NCBI RefSeq assembly: GCF_037072025.1
Contig: NZ_JAXHDD010000014.1
Location: forward strand, 1-64,000
Source of the DNA: Pseudogracilibacillus sp037072025
GTDB lineage: Bacteria > Bacillota > Bacilli > Bacillales > Amphibacillaceae
DNA: 64,000 nt
Direction of reading: 5' to 3'
Each line of letters begins with the position of its first letter. The first letter of the stretch is position 1. This document shows positions 8,918 to 18,833 of the stretch, piece by piece. The notes under the pieces were generated by a model. The model searched no databases. It was not told the DNA's origin and worked only from the letters and a program-made list of their open reading frames with translations. The translations under genes were made by a program, and so were the position numbers.

Positions 8918-9835
8918 ATGAATGGGTTAATGATATTTAGTTACGGAACGATTCGTTCGATGGATGATATTACTGCTTTTTATGATCATGTAACATATGG
9001 AAATGCATCGAAAGAAATGGTGGAAAAAGGGTATCATTTATTCCGATCTATTGGGACATGTGATCCGTTGGCCTCTACTACAAATCGGATTGGACGCTCT
9101 CTTTGTCGCAGGCTAAAACAAGATACGAAGGAAGAGTGGAAATACTATATTGCAAATAAGCATACATATCCATTTGTAGAAGATGCTGTTGAACAATGTG
9201 TAAAGGATGGGAATCGCAAGCTATATACAGTCTCCCTAACTCCGTTGTATTCAAAAACAGGAACGCATGTTTATGGAAAAATGGTTGTAAAAGCGATAAA
9301 TAAACATGGAAAGGACCGGGTATCCGTAACAAATATCCCGGTTCTTTATACTAATGAATCACTTATTCATCTTCTAGCTGATCGTCTAAACGATGCGATA
9401 GATTGGCTGCCGAAAAACATAAAAGGGGATGCGGAAATCGTTTTTACTTCTCATAGTATGCCAGGTGATCGTACAACGCAGAAGGACTTTATTCGCCAAT
9501 ATAAAAATATGGCCAGTGAAATAATCAAGAGAGTTCCGTATCAATCGTATCGCCTTGCTTATCGTAGTGCTAGTCCTGGTGAGGCGTGGCTTAAGCCAGA
9601 TATTTTAGATGTAATCAGAAGTTTAGCAAAAGAAGGAAAGAAGGCGGTTGTTGTTTGTGAGCTTTTATCGATTATAAAAAATGCAGAAGCAATACAAGAA
9701 GTTGGTCGTGATGGCATGCGTCTTGCTCATTTGTTAGGGATGGAATTTGTTCAAACAGAATATTTAAATGACAGTGATGATTTTATGAATGTGCTAACGA
9801 ATCATGTATTAGAGGAAATAAGACAGCCCTCGTAA
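8918..9835 (+). CDS. Ferrochelatase (HemH/CpfC) paralogue
   Basis: The 305-residue protein aligns along its length with Gram-positive ferrochelatases. SYGTI carries the counterpart of the haem-ligand Tyr (Tyr9), NKHTYPFVEDAV the conserved His, TSHSMP the catalytic His (His179) and NAEAIQEV the metal-site Glu (Glu257). The region normally reading PVGFVSDHLE is strongly altered here. The ATG at 8918 is preceded by AAGGAG. It is the last gene of the rightward importer operon and is followed by a terminator. Housekeeping ferrochelatase would normally sit with other hem genes, so a special role is likely: iron removal from imported haem, or metal/porphyrin handling. That role is inference. Confidence 0.78.
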   Translation: MNGLMIFSYGTIRSMDDITAFYDHVTYGNASKEMVEKGYHLFRSIGTCDPLASTTNRIGRSLCRRLKQDTKEEWKYYIANKHTYPFVEDAVEQCVKDGNRKLYTVSLTPLYSKTGTHVYGKMVVKAINKHGKDRVSVTNIPVLYTNESLIHLLADRLNDAIDWLPKNIKGDAEIVFTSHSMPGDRTTQKDFIRQYKNMASEIIKRVPYQSYRLAYRSASPGEAWLKPDILDVIRSLAKEGKKAVVVCELLSIIKNAEAIQEVGRDGMRLAHLLGMEFVQTEYLNDSDDFMNVLTNHVLEEIRQPS

Positions 9836-9850
9836 TAACGAGGGTTGTTT
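9823..9850 (+). terminator. Rho-independent terminator after the ferrochelatase-like gene
   Basis: The stem CCCTCG/CGAGGG (9827-9832 and 9839-9844) extends by weaker pairs to 9823 and 9848, with a six-base loop and a following TTGTTT. It overlaps the stop codon and ends the rightward operon. Confidence 0.75.
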
Positions 9851-9889
9851 ACTATGTTATTATCTATATTTTATTGGAAGTTTTTATGT

Positions 9890-10831
9890 TTAATTTTCCT
9901 CCAACATCCGTCTCAACTTTTCATCATCTTGCGCTTTCCTCTGTATCGACTGTTTATAACCTTTCACCGCATCAGTAGCGCCCCTACCTATTTCCATCAT
10001 CTCTTTAATCGACTTAAAATCGGTCACTACAGCGACATCGTGTTCTATCAATGATGCAGCCTGATCTTCTTGACTGAAATAACCCAGATCAGCTACCAGG
10101 TAGTCTTACCTTTACATCGCCAATTTGATTGAGCTTTTCAACCAGTGGTAAAAGCACATCAATGTCAGCAGTATCTGGCGGAAGAATAATCGATAGTAGA
10201 ACAATAGGTCCCGATGGCTTAGGACAAGTAATAGAATGCTTGCGATATATAATAAAGAACTTATTCTGATTGGCTTTATTCCGTTGTACACCAACTTTTG
10301 CATCAGGATCAGAATATGTTTTTTCACAATCACAGGTTTCCTTGTCCTCGCAATTCAGCGTTTCTTTTTATAGCCATTCACATGTGCATATACTGGTCTA
10401 GAGTCGATACCAGATAAGGTCGGTTGTAGAAAATTGTCTACTTTTAATGCCTGGCGTATAAGATCAAACTAGATCTCATAAAACAGTTCCGGTGTCACAT
10501 ACTTCCGAAAATGACTAAAGACTACTATATACAGGGAGATCATTTATATTTGGTGTGCCGATGAAATTACGCCATGCCTGATTTTTAGGTTGTTTTAATT
10601 ACCTGCATAGTTCTCGAAAAGACGAAATTTCCGGCAGTGTAAAGTATAGATAATGCATCCTGAAATATGTCCTTGGATCAACAGGAGGACGACCGCCATC
10701 CTTATATAGTGGTTTTATTTTTTCGATGACAATAGAATCATCGACATGATCAATGTAATCTATTAGTTCCGGATCGAAGCCGAGTGTGTTATAACAGTGA
10801 AAAGGAATTAGTTCCAATTGTAATTCCATGA
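9890..10831 (-). pseudogene. IS1182/IS5-like transposase, decayed
   Basis: The N-terminal part (about 10599-10831) contains the DUF772-type motif GRPPVDPRTYFRMHYLY and ends in SSFRELCR. Downstream, out of frame, are KVGVQRNKANQNKFFI and a DDE-like VADLGYFSQEDQAA segment, ending near 9890. Multiple stops and a frame change make it inactive. A 14-base string CTTTTTGAACACGC at 10926-10939, on the upstream side, looks like the surviving terminal repeat of the element and is identical to the end of a MITE at 57396-57409. Confidence 0.72.
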
Positions 10832-11395
10832 TAATGCACCTCGCAAATTGGTTATTTTGTTTGTTGTGTCTCCATTTACCATATTTGGCTATAGGTGCAT
10901 TTTTATTTTGTAGAAAAAATAGTGGCTTTTTGAACACGCTCCAATAGTGATTTATTATCATCAGCCAAGATTGAAAGATTTATGACGGTGAAAGGATTGG
11001 AATAAACATTGAAGAAGATGTTAAAGGCTGATGAAGGGTTGAGTCGGTAATTTGAGTGAAAATAGCAGCTTAGAAAATGTATAAAATCTTACGCTGAAAA
11101 TAAGTCTAAAAATAAACACAGTAACTAGAAATGTGACGGCAGGCAGGAATCTACGAGTTATTTTGAAACATTTTTATAAGAAACCTATCATGAACTATAT
11201 TAGTAAACAATTGTTATTTCAATTGTCAAGAATTATGCTATAATTGCAAATAGAATAGTAAAAGTCGCTAAAACATTTATGGGAGCACACTGTTTTGTTA
11301 ATGTTCCTTATTTATGTATTGCTCATGAAAAACAGGTATATTATGTGGTGCCCCCTGGTCCAACCTTTCTAATTATCCCCAAAGGAAGTGATAAC
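10832..11395. other. Intergenic region before the first Rpn gene
   Basis: The region holds the presumed end of the dead transposase element (near 10940) and AT-rich DNA with a TATAAT at 11239-11244 that could serve the Rpn gene. An open stretch from ATG 11279 is in frame with the Rpn gene but has no ribosome binding site. Nothing else was recognised. Confidence 0.4.
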
Positions 11396-12400
11396 TTGAC
11401 TAGTACGATAGTTAAAGAAGATGTTTCACGCTATTCCCTTTCGACGCATAAGAAAATTGAACATCCCCATGATAAGTTCTTCAAAGAAACATTCAGTCAT
11501 GTGGAGGTAACTAAAAGTTTTTTGCTTCATTATTTGCCACCAGATGTAACGGAAATCTTAGATATAGCCACATTAAAACCTGAAAAAGATAGTTTTATTA
11601 ATAAGGAGCTAGAGGAAGGCTTTTCTGATCTACTTTTTAGTGCAGACATAGATGGTCGGAAAGGGTATATTTACTTTTTATTTGAACATAAAAGCTACCC
11701 AGATAAAACTGTTGTCTTTCAATTGCTAAAATATATGACGAAAATCTGGAGTACAAAGATGAAAAAGGAGAAAATGGATCAGGTACCACTGGTCATTCCC
11801 CTTTTGATCTATCATGGTTTAACACCGTGGAATAGAGAAAAAACGCTCGGTGGAATGATATCAGGATATGGATATTTTCCCCCGGGTATTCGAAAATTTG
11901 TCCCAGAATATGCATATTTGGTATATGATATAACGAACTATAAGGATGAAGAAATAAAAGGCGAGGCTCGTGTCCAAATATTATTTATGATGTTTCGAGA
12001 TGTACAAAAGGCAAAGAACGTTCAAGAATTGCTGAAGACTATTGATAAGGCGATTATGTATTTGCAGGAATTAGAAGATAAGCAGACGGGTGTGGAGTAT
12101 TTCGAAACGTTCATGCGCTATATATTTAGCGCAGCAAAGAATTTAACACGGGAAGATACTGATGAAATTGTGGAGAAAGTTGAAACCACCTATCCGGAAG
12201 GGAGCGAACTTGTGATGACATTAGCTGAAAGCTGGCGAGAAGAAGGCGTTAAGGTAGGCATTAAGGAAGGTATCAAGGAAGGCAAGATATCCGTAGTTAA
12301 AAATGCTTTAAAAGAAGGTATGGAATTGCATTTAATTGAAAAGCTGACAGGATTATCGAGGAAGGAAATAGAGAAAATTGCGGAGGAAATGGAGAAGTAA
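11396..12400 (+). CDS. Rpn-family PD-(D/E)XK nuclease / putative transposase
   Basis: The 334-residue product belongs to the Rpn (recombination-promoting nuclease, transposase_31-like) family. The opening HDKFFKE is typical. The nuclease core is SDLLFSADID followed by IYFLFEHKS, which gives the D...ExK pattern. The C-terminus carries the glycine-rich helical repeat VGIKEGIKEGK and a short helix-turn-helix-like tail, as in many family members. TTG 11396 was chosen because AAAGGAAG precedes it by seven bases and it starts near the family consensus; ATG 11279 is an alternative. RpnA-type proteins are reported as DNA endonucleases promoting RecA-independent recombination. Confidence 0.8.
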   Translation: MTSTIVKEDVSRYSLSTHKKIEHPHDKFFKETFSHVEVTKSFLLHYLPPDVTEILDIATLKPEKDSFINKELEEGFSDLLFSADIDGRKGYIYFLFEHKSYPDKTVVFQLLKYMTKIWSTKMKKEKMDQVPLVIPLLIYHGLTPWNREKTLGGMISGYGYFPPGIRKFVPEYAYLVYDITNYKDEEIKGEARVQILFMMFRDVQKAKNVQELLKTIDKAIMYLQELEDKQTGVEYFETFMRYIFSAAKNLTREDTDEIVEKVETTYPEGSELVMTLAESWREEGVKVGIKEGIKEGKISVVKNALKEGMELHLIEKLTGLSRKEIEKIAEEMEK

Positions 12401-12569
12401 TTTCCTTTTGAGGGGGCATCTGATCTAAATAAGATTTTGACGTTTTTTTAATCTTATGATGTGGTTAGGCAACGAGATACTAGAGATGCTTTTAAGACGC
12501 ATTATAGCTGTACAAAGATGGATAAGTTGATAAAACGTTTAAAGAATCGAACAAAATAACGCTTATAGA

Positions 12570-12622
12570 AATCCCCTCAGTGATAAAGCTGAAAATTAAT
12601 CACTGAGGAGATTTTTATTTTT
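12570..12622 (+). terminator. Strong rho-independent terminator
   Basis: CTCAGTGAT (12576-12584) pairs with ATCACTGAG (12599-12607), extended by flanking AAATC/GATTT pairs, followed by a long T-rich run. It lies about 170 bases after the Rpn gene. Confidence 0.8.
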
Positions 12623-13106
12623 TTAGCAGATAAGTATAATTCCTTTCCTACTACTCACTGGAAAAGTGCACGGTCTGGGAGTCCCTTGCGTCCGGATTAG
12701 TACTTACTATTAAGAATGGTTTGTGCAAAGGATAGTGTTAAAAGGAGACGTGCCGAGCTCAGTTCATTTCCCAAGCGGCTGGAGCCACTATCTCTGGTCT
12801 AAGTCTCGGAGGTGCAAACGAACCTACCTGCATGATGTTCGATCCTTTAGCTGGTAAAGAAAAAAACTTCACCCTCTGCACAGGCTTTATACCATCACCC
12901 CTTATGTGGCTTTGAAATAAAAGTCGTACCGTTTATAAAAAAATTGCACCGTTTTGCCCCTTTGGATATTTTGTCTAAAGGGGTGTTTCATTGTAAAAAG
13001 AACTTACTTAATTAAGTGTTTCAGTGTAAACTGAATTTATAGAAAATATTAAATGATAAAAATGGGACAGATGCCTAAATAAAAAGGTGCTTAAAGGAGA
13101 TATGTA
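12623..13106. other. Gene-free region with a GC-richer block
   Basis: The block 12650-12905 is visibly less AT-rich than its surroundings and contains no long frame. It may be a remnant of a mobile element end or a structured RNA. A small inverted repeat TTCAGT-4-ACTGAA lies at 13018-13033, upstream of the next gene remnant. No identification was possible. Confidence 0.35.
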
Positions 13107-13639
13107 ATGGATTCAAGTAAAGTACGTGGTTCTCTTGTTGTTTTTGCTCTTGCATTTAGAACTATACTTTTTATCTTGTTTGCATTTATATTTACTACCT
13201 ATTTTTCAATCCAAGAAGTTCAAAATCCTTGGGATGAAGCTATAAATTGGTGGGTATATCAAGCAATATTTGCAAGCATTATCACATTTGCCATTTTAAT
13301 TTGGTTGTTAAAGCGAGAGGGAATTAAGTATCTACAATTTATTGATTTAAGAAGGAGCGATGGTGGAAGGATATAGGACTTGCACTATAATATGGTGTCC
13401 TTGGGCTTGTTGTTGGAGGGATTGGTATTTACGGAATGGGCTTTATCTTTTATGGAGGGTTATCTCCTGAAACGCTGTTCCAGCCTTTGCCTATTTGGGC
13501 AGTTACAATTGCATTATTTCTAATGCCTATATCAATTGCCGCTGTTGAAACGCCTCTTTATATTGGATATTCTCTTCCAAGATTACAACTATTATTGAAT
13601 AGAGATAAACCACCAGTTCACACTGGTGGTTTTGATTAG
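13107..13639 (+). pseudogene. Decayed CPBP-like membrane protein
   Basis: Two consecutive segments belong to one small polytopic membrane protein. The first (13107-13376, 89 residues) has two membrane helices and ends after a frame change near 13365. The second resumes upstream of 13436 with a glycine-rich helix and ends in AAVETPLYIGYSLPRLQ. This ending resembles the EExxxR motif region of CPBP intramembrane proteases, but the EE pair is absent and the protein stops early. It is probably a degenerate relative of abortive-infection/CPBP proteins. Confidence 0.5.
13607..13632. terminator. 10-bp perfect hairpin
   Basis: AAACCACCAG and CTGGTGGTTT flank a six-base loop and overlap the end of the decayed membrane gene. 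The T-run after it is short, so it may be bidirectional or weak. Confidence 0.6.
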
Positions 13640-13819
13640 CAGATAAGTGTAAATCTAATAAGGAATAATTTGACGGAACTCTTGTTCCCTTCGTTATTTT
13701 ATGATACTATAGAATTAACAAAAGTCGCAACGCATATTTTAATTTGGGGTGTGGTATAATGAGGGTGCTGGAAAAAGTGAGGTATAGTTTTAATGAGAGT
13801 AGTCCGAATATTCATTTAG

Positions 13820-14701
13820 TTGGAGGGGTCTCGGAGCTATACGAATCATGATTTGTTGTTTAAACAGTTAATTCGTTATTTTTTTAAGGATTTTATGGAA
13901 GCTTTTTTTCCGTATATTTATGAACAAATTGATGTAGAATCGGTAAGCTCCCTATCTGGAGAAGTTTTTACGGATGTTATTAAAGGCAGTTCGAGAAGAC
14001 TTGATATTGTCGTTGAAACAAAACTAAAGGATACAGGAGCGATCATTATTATACATATTGAACCGCAAAGCTCTGTTCAGCAGGATTTTCACAGGCGGAT
14101 GTTTCAATATTATAGTTTCCTGTATAATGAATATCAAAAGCCGATTATTCCAATTGTGGTGTTTAGTTATGAAGAGAATTGGGAAAAAAATGATTTTAGT
14201 ATCAACGTTTTGGACACAACCTATTTATATTTTCGTTATCATACCTTACATTTGAAGAAGATGAATTGGCGAGAATATCTGAGAAAAGATAATCCTGTTG
14301 TGGCAGCACTACTTAGTAAAATGGGGTTTAAAGATGAAGAGCGTGTGCAAGTGAAGGTAGAGTTTATGCGAATGCTTTGGCGTTTGCAATTGAACGAAGC
14401 TGATCAGCGCTTAATATATGGTTTTTTCGAAGCATATTTAACATTAACGGAGGAAGAGGAGGAGAGATTTGTGAAGTTGGTAAGGGAATTTGATGAGGCA
14501 GAGGAAATATTTAATCTTCCTATTTCTTATGAAGAAAAGGGGAGAGAGAAAGGACGTAGAGAAGGTTTAAAGGAAGGTCTCGAAAAAGGTAGGAAAGAAG
14601 TTGCACTGGAAATGTTAAAAGAAGAGGTCTCCATAGAAATTATTAAAAGAACGACCAAGTTAACGATGGAAGAAATAGAAAAATTGAGAAAACAACTATA
14701 A
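13820..14701 (+). CDS. Second Rpn-family nuclease
   Basis: The 293-residue protein starts with SYTNHDLLFKQL, as in Bacillus Rpn-like/putative transposase proteins. The nuclease core is RRLDIVVETKL followed by IIIIHIEPQSS, which gives D...ExQ in place of D...ExK. The C-terminal third is highly charged with a GREKGRREGLKEGLEKGR repeat and an IIKRTTKLTMEEIEKLRKQ tail. The start is uncertain: TTG 13820 has no clear ribosome binding site, while GGAGGGG at 13821-13827 falls inside the frame, so the true N-terminus may have been lost. The protein is otherwise full length. Confidence 0.75.
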   Translation: MEGSRSYTNHDLLFKQLIRYFFKDFMEAFFPYIYEQIDVESVSSLSGEVFTDVIKGSSRRLDIVVETKLKDTGAIIIIHIEPQSSVQQDFHRRMFQYYSFLYNEYQKPIIPIVVFSYEENWEKNDFSINVLDTTYLYFRYHTLHLKKMNWREYLRKDNPVVAALLSKMGFKDEERVQVKVEFMRMLWRLQLNEADQRLIYGFFEAYLTLTEEEEERFVKLVREFDEAEEIFNLPISYEEKGREKGRREGLKEGLEKGRKEVALEMLKEEVSIEIIKRTTKLTMEEIEKLRKQL

Positions 14702-14752
14702 TCTAAAAGCTAATATCAAGAGAGCGGATAAAAAGGTTAGACGTCATTGAAA

Positions 14753-14788
14753 GCCTGGTGGAGAGATAGGCTCTACTAGGCATTTTTT
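14753..14788 (+). terminator. Rho-independent terminator
   Basis: GCCTGGTGGAG pairs with CTCTACTAGGC (11 pairs, two G-U) around a seven-base loop, followed by ATTTTTT. It terminates the second Rpn gene. Confidence 0.8.
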
Positions 14789-16456
14789 AGAGAAGTATTA
14801 AAGGGAGTAGTGCGTGCAATTAGTGCTTATTTCTTTCAAAAAGTATTTTTAAAAAAGGAAAAATCACCAAAAAAGTTATTTTGATATCTATCAACATTAT
14901 CCTGCATTTCGAACTGTGGATAACTCCACCCACAGGCCTTTTCAGGTTGAATTCTAAAAATCAATCTTATTTTTCTCATAATTTATAATTTGTCCCTAAA
15001 AAAGCATATACTTTCCTCCTCCCCAATAGTGGGAAAAATTCAAAAAATATTCAATTGTGGATAATTACTCTAGTTGACGCATTCGTTCTACCATTTTCAA
15101 CCAATTTGGATATCGGATAAATGTACTACTTAACTTTAGTTTCCATTTCCTCGCATGAGTAACTAATACTCATAAGCCCCCAAATGAACTTGGACACTAA
15201 GAGTGCGATGTATTATAATATTAAATGTGTTATAATTATTCACCATAAGGTGCTCCCTTCCTTGGTTGTTTGGACTGTATCAAATCCTATTCTACCAAAG
15301 TTTGGAGCACTTTTTCATTAGTGTTGCATAAAATTTTTTCAATGGTGTCAGGCTGTAAAAAATCATCCACAAAATTATTGATTGAAGCTTATCGTTATAT
15401 AAATGAAGACTGGGGAGAAGAGTAGAGTAGTATTACACCTAAATGGCGAACAATCATTGAAGGAAGGGTAAGTGAATTCCTATTTGTCATAGATGAGATA
15501 GCTGGTACGACAGAAGATTAGTATATTACAAAGCATGGATTTATCGAATTCTCACCAAAATTGTTGAATTTATACTTATTTAAAAGCTAGGACTTTTAAT
15601 CAACAGAGATTATCAGTTCTAGTTTTTTATGTGTAATAAATCATGGTGACCGGAACCACTTAGTTTATAACAGCCACTTTTATCTACAACTCCTGCAAGT
15701 AGTCCGTATCCCCCATCAATAAAACTAAGCAGACTGCTATAACACCAAGAACAACTTTCCGATATTTTTTGAAACGCATGCTAAGTAAAAGCCTCTGCTG
15801 GTGAGAATCCATATATTAATTTCCATCTATTATGAAAAAAAGACAGTTGGGATATAAAAGGTAGCTCTTATCCACAATTTCAGGTTATTTATAATTGTTT
15901 ATTAAATATTAATGGATTGTAAGTTAAGTTGTTAAGATGTTACACCTTTCCTTCTTCAAATTGGCTTACAATGTGCTTGAATTCTTCCTACCGGTTATAT
16001 TTTTTTCGACCTTTTGACTTCTGAGTCGGCTTCCGAAATAGGGAACGTAAAAACTCATCTAATGGGTTAAAGAAAAGGTTCTTCAGGGTTTTTTTTAACT
16101 CGTATAACGAACCTTCATGATTGAATTTTAACAGTAATAATTTATCACTGAAACTATATGTTCTATGTAGGGACTCTGGTACAGAAAATGAAACTTCATA
16201 AATCCTTCAACATCTGTATCTCAACCAAAATATAACAACTTTAGGTCTTTATAGGCATAAAAAAGTCGTATAAACCAAATAATAGTAGAAATTACTCGGG
16301 ACTTAAGGTATGCTGTAAAGTAATGAGGATTTTTTCTTTATTTCTGGTAGTCTAGTAAATTTTTATTATAACTTCCAAGGTATACAATTTTTTGTGAGCG
16401 TTTTATTATATAATAAAAATATGGAAAACTAATGTAAACATAAAGGAGGGTGTCCT
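14789..16456. other. 1.7-kb gene-poor region upstream of cas3
   Basis: No intact gene is visible. The region holds a hairpin GGTGCTCC (15249-15256) / GGAGCACT (15304-15311) with a T-run, short open pieces around 15360-15520 separated by stops (one reads WRTIIEGRVSEFLFVIDEIA), and a small broken minus-strand peptide gene at 15619-15779. TATAAT at 16409-16414 is a possible -10 box for the cas operon. The DNA looks like an accumulation of decayed inserts. Confidence 0.45.
15619..15779 (-). pseudogene. Small membrane/secreted peptide remnant
   Basis: From ATG 15779 the minus strand reads a basic start, RFKKYRKVV, and a hydrophobic stretch LGVIAVCLVLL. After a one-base frame change it continues GYGLLAGVVDKSGCYKLSG to a stop at 15619. 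The two halves together would make a peptide of about 52 residues with an N-terminal membrane anchor. The product was not recognised, and the frame change makes it probably inactive. Confidence 0.3.
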
Positions 16457-18820
16457 TTGTTCATAGCACATATCCGTAAAAGTGATCATGAAATCCAAAC
16501 AGTTCAAGATCATCTTAAAGGCGTTGCCTGGCTTGCAAGGAGATATGGTGAACCGGTAGCGCTAGCTGCTCATACTGAATTATCTGGTTTTCTCCATGAT
16601 ATGGGAAAGTACACGGAAGCCTTTACCACCTACATAAGAAATGCGGTGCTCTACGATGATGTGGCTAGCACCAAGCTTGATCATTCCACCGCAGGAGCAA
16701 AATATTTATATGAAAACTATTATGGGAGAGATCCCTTGCAAAATCTTGTAGTGGAAACGGTAGGGATGGCTATTTTATCCCACCACTCCGGCCTTCAGAA
16801 TTTTATTCAGACCGATACGAGCCAATCGGATTATATCCGCCGTGTGACAAATGCTGATTTACCATACTTTCAGGAGGTAGTATCCAACTTTGAAGCTATA
16901 CCTGGAAATGTAGATAGAGTAACACAATTGATTGAAGCAGCTAAGAAGGAAGTCCAGGAATTTATGGAGCGGATTAAACACCTAAATGGAAACGAACGAA
17001 CCATTCACTTAAATTACATGCAAAAGCTGGTGTTCAGTTGCTTGATCGATGCTGATCGTACCGATACCCGCTGTTTTGAAGAGGCTATGGAGGCAACTGT
17101 CTTTGACCATTCGGACGTATTTGAAGAAGGGTACAGCAACCTCATGAACCAAGTGAACGAATGGAGTACGGCAGTTCATCCCATTAACAAGCTGCGTAAT
17201 GAGATGTCTGAAAGTTGCGGTAGAAGAGCAGATGAACCATCAACCATTATGACCTTATCGATTCCCACTGGCGGCGGAAAGACCTTTGCAAGCCTCCGTT
17301 ACGCCTTAAAACATGCTATACGGCATAAAAAAGAACGAATTATTTATGTAGTTCCTTACACAACCATTCTGGAACAAAATGCAGCAGCCGTCCGCAATAT
17401 TATCAAACAGCCAGAAGCCGTCCTCGAGCATCATGCCAATGTCATTGATGAAAGCGATTTGGATAATGAACCGGATTATTATCAAGAGGCATTTCATAAG
17501 CAACTGCAGCTTGGCCGAGATAACTGGGATTATCCGATTATCTTTACGACAATGGTACAGTTTCTGGATGCCTTTTTTCAAAAAGGAACGAGAAAAAGCC
17601 GGCGTCTCCATCATCTTACGAATAGCGTAATTATCGTGGATGAAGTACAGTCCGTTCCTTACAAACATTTCCATCTGTTTAATACAGCAATGAATTTTCT
17701 CCAAATGGTCGGAAATAGTAGTATTCTGCTTTGTACAGCAACACAGCCGGAAGTAGCTGAGATGAAATATAAAATACATCTCGAGGAAACTGCAGAAATT
17801 GTACCAGATCTTGTGAGGACCGTAGATGCATTTAAAAGAGTGTCAATCATTAATAAAGTGGACAAAGGTGGCTGGAATCTCGAAAAAATAGCATCATTTA
17901 CGGAAGAAGTCATGGCAGAACACCAATCACTTTTAATCATTTTAAACACAAAGTCAGAAGTACGGAAGCTTTATCAGCTGCTGGAAGAATTGAATATAGC
18001 GGATGTCTATCATCTCAGTACCTCGATGTGCCCGGCGCACCGAACAGAGAAGCTGGATAAGATACGGGACAAACTGGGTAAAGAACGGATCATCTGTGTC
18101 AGCACACAACTGATTGAAGCCGGCGTAGATATCAGCTTTGAATCCGTAATCCGCTCCCAGGCGGGACTCGATTCGATTGCTCAAGCGGCCGGTCGCTGCA
18201 ACCGAAATGGGGAGCGAGAAGAAGGCAAAGTTTATATCATCCGCTCCGCAGAAGAAAATCTTTCAAGACTGCCCGAAATTCGAATCGGCGGAGAAGTGCT
18301 GGCAAATTATATCTTGAATAATGAAGAATTTGACGACAATTATCTAAGCCCGCGGGCAATACAGACCTATTTCAGACATTTTGATGCTCAGGCAGGCCGC
18401 GAGATAAAAGTTGTGCCACAGCCATTGGATTACCCGCTTATCGAACATCTGGATGGGTCACACCCTAACGCGCGGAGGACAAACACAATTTCCAGAGGGA
18501 TGTTTAAGACAGTAGAAAAATATTTTGAAGCGATTGAATCGCCCACTACATCTGTAATTGTACCTCATGATGAAGAAGGCAAGGATATTATTGCTTCACT
18601 CAACCAAGACCTCGACATCAAAGAGTTTAGCAACATTATGAAACAGGCACAGCAATATTCCGTAAATCTCTTTGATTATGAAATACAGAAACTCAGTCAA
18701 AATAACTTGCTCGCACCCCTTTACGACAATTCGATTTATTGTCTGACGGAACGGGCGTATGATGAAGATTTCGGTGTCACGATTGATGGAGAAGGTTCGA
18801 TGATGGATTATAACTTTTAA
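16457..18820 (+). CDS. cas3: Cas3 HD nuclease-helicase, type I-C
   Basis: The 787-residue protein has an N-terminal HD nuclease (His47-Asp48 in FLHDMGKY, then HSTAGAKYL and LSHHSGL) and an SF2 helicase with Walker A PTGGGKT (residues 270-276), DEVQ box (395-398), CTATQPE and the final motif QAAGRCNRNG. Cas3 is recruited by the Cascade complex to nick and degrade target DNA. It uses a TTG start at 16457 preceded by AAAGGAGGGTG. Length is usual for type I-C. It heads the canonical operon cas3-cas5c-cas8c-cas7c-cas4-cas1-cas2, with five bases or less, or overlap, between many of the genes. No disruption is seen. Confidence 0.96.
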   Translation: MFIAHIRKSDHEIQTVQDHLKGVAWLARRYGEPVALAAHTELSGFLHDMGKYTEAFTTYIRNAVLYDDVASTKLDHSTAGAKYLYENYYGRDPLQNLVVETVGMAILSHHSGLQNFIQTDTSQSDYIRRVTNADLPYFQEVVSNFEAIPGNVDRVTQLIEAAKKEVQEFMERIKHLNGNERTIHLNYMQKLVFSCLIDADRTDTRCFEEAMEATVFDHSDVFEEGYSNLMNQVNEWSTAVHPINKLRNEMSESCGRRADEPSTIMTLSIPTGGGKTFASLRYALKHAIRHKKERIIYVVPYTTILEQNAAAVRNIIKQPEAVLEHHANVIDESDLDNEPDYYQEAFHKQLQLGRDNWDYPIIFTTMVQFLDAFFQKGTRKSRRLHHLTNSVIIVDEVQSVPYKHFHLFNTAMNFLQMVGNSSILLCTATQPEVAEMKYKIHLEETAEIVPDLVRTVDAFKRVSIINKVDKGGWNLEKIASFTEEVMAEHQSLLIILNTKSEVRKLYQLLEELNIADVYHLSTSMCPAHRTEKLDKIRDKLGKERIICVSTQLIEAGVDISFESVIRSQAGLDSIAQAAGRCNRNGEREEGKVYIIRSAEENLSRLPEIRIGGEVLANYILNNEEFDDNYLSPRAIQTYFRHFDAQAGREIKVVPQPLDYPLIEHLDGSHPNARRTNTISRGMFKTVEKYFEAIESPTTSVIVPHDEEGKDIIASLNQDLDIKEFSNIMKQAQQYSVNLFDYEIQKLSQNNLLAPLYDNSIYCLTERAYDEDFGVTIDGEGSMMDYNF

Positions 18821-18833
18821 GGAGGTGATACCG

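Noticed and set aside
10112..10333. Hydrophobic 73-codon minus-strand frame
   Set aside because: It is an out-of-frame reading of the decayed transposase, whose proper frame gives KVGVQRNKANQNKFF.
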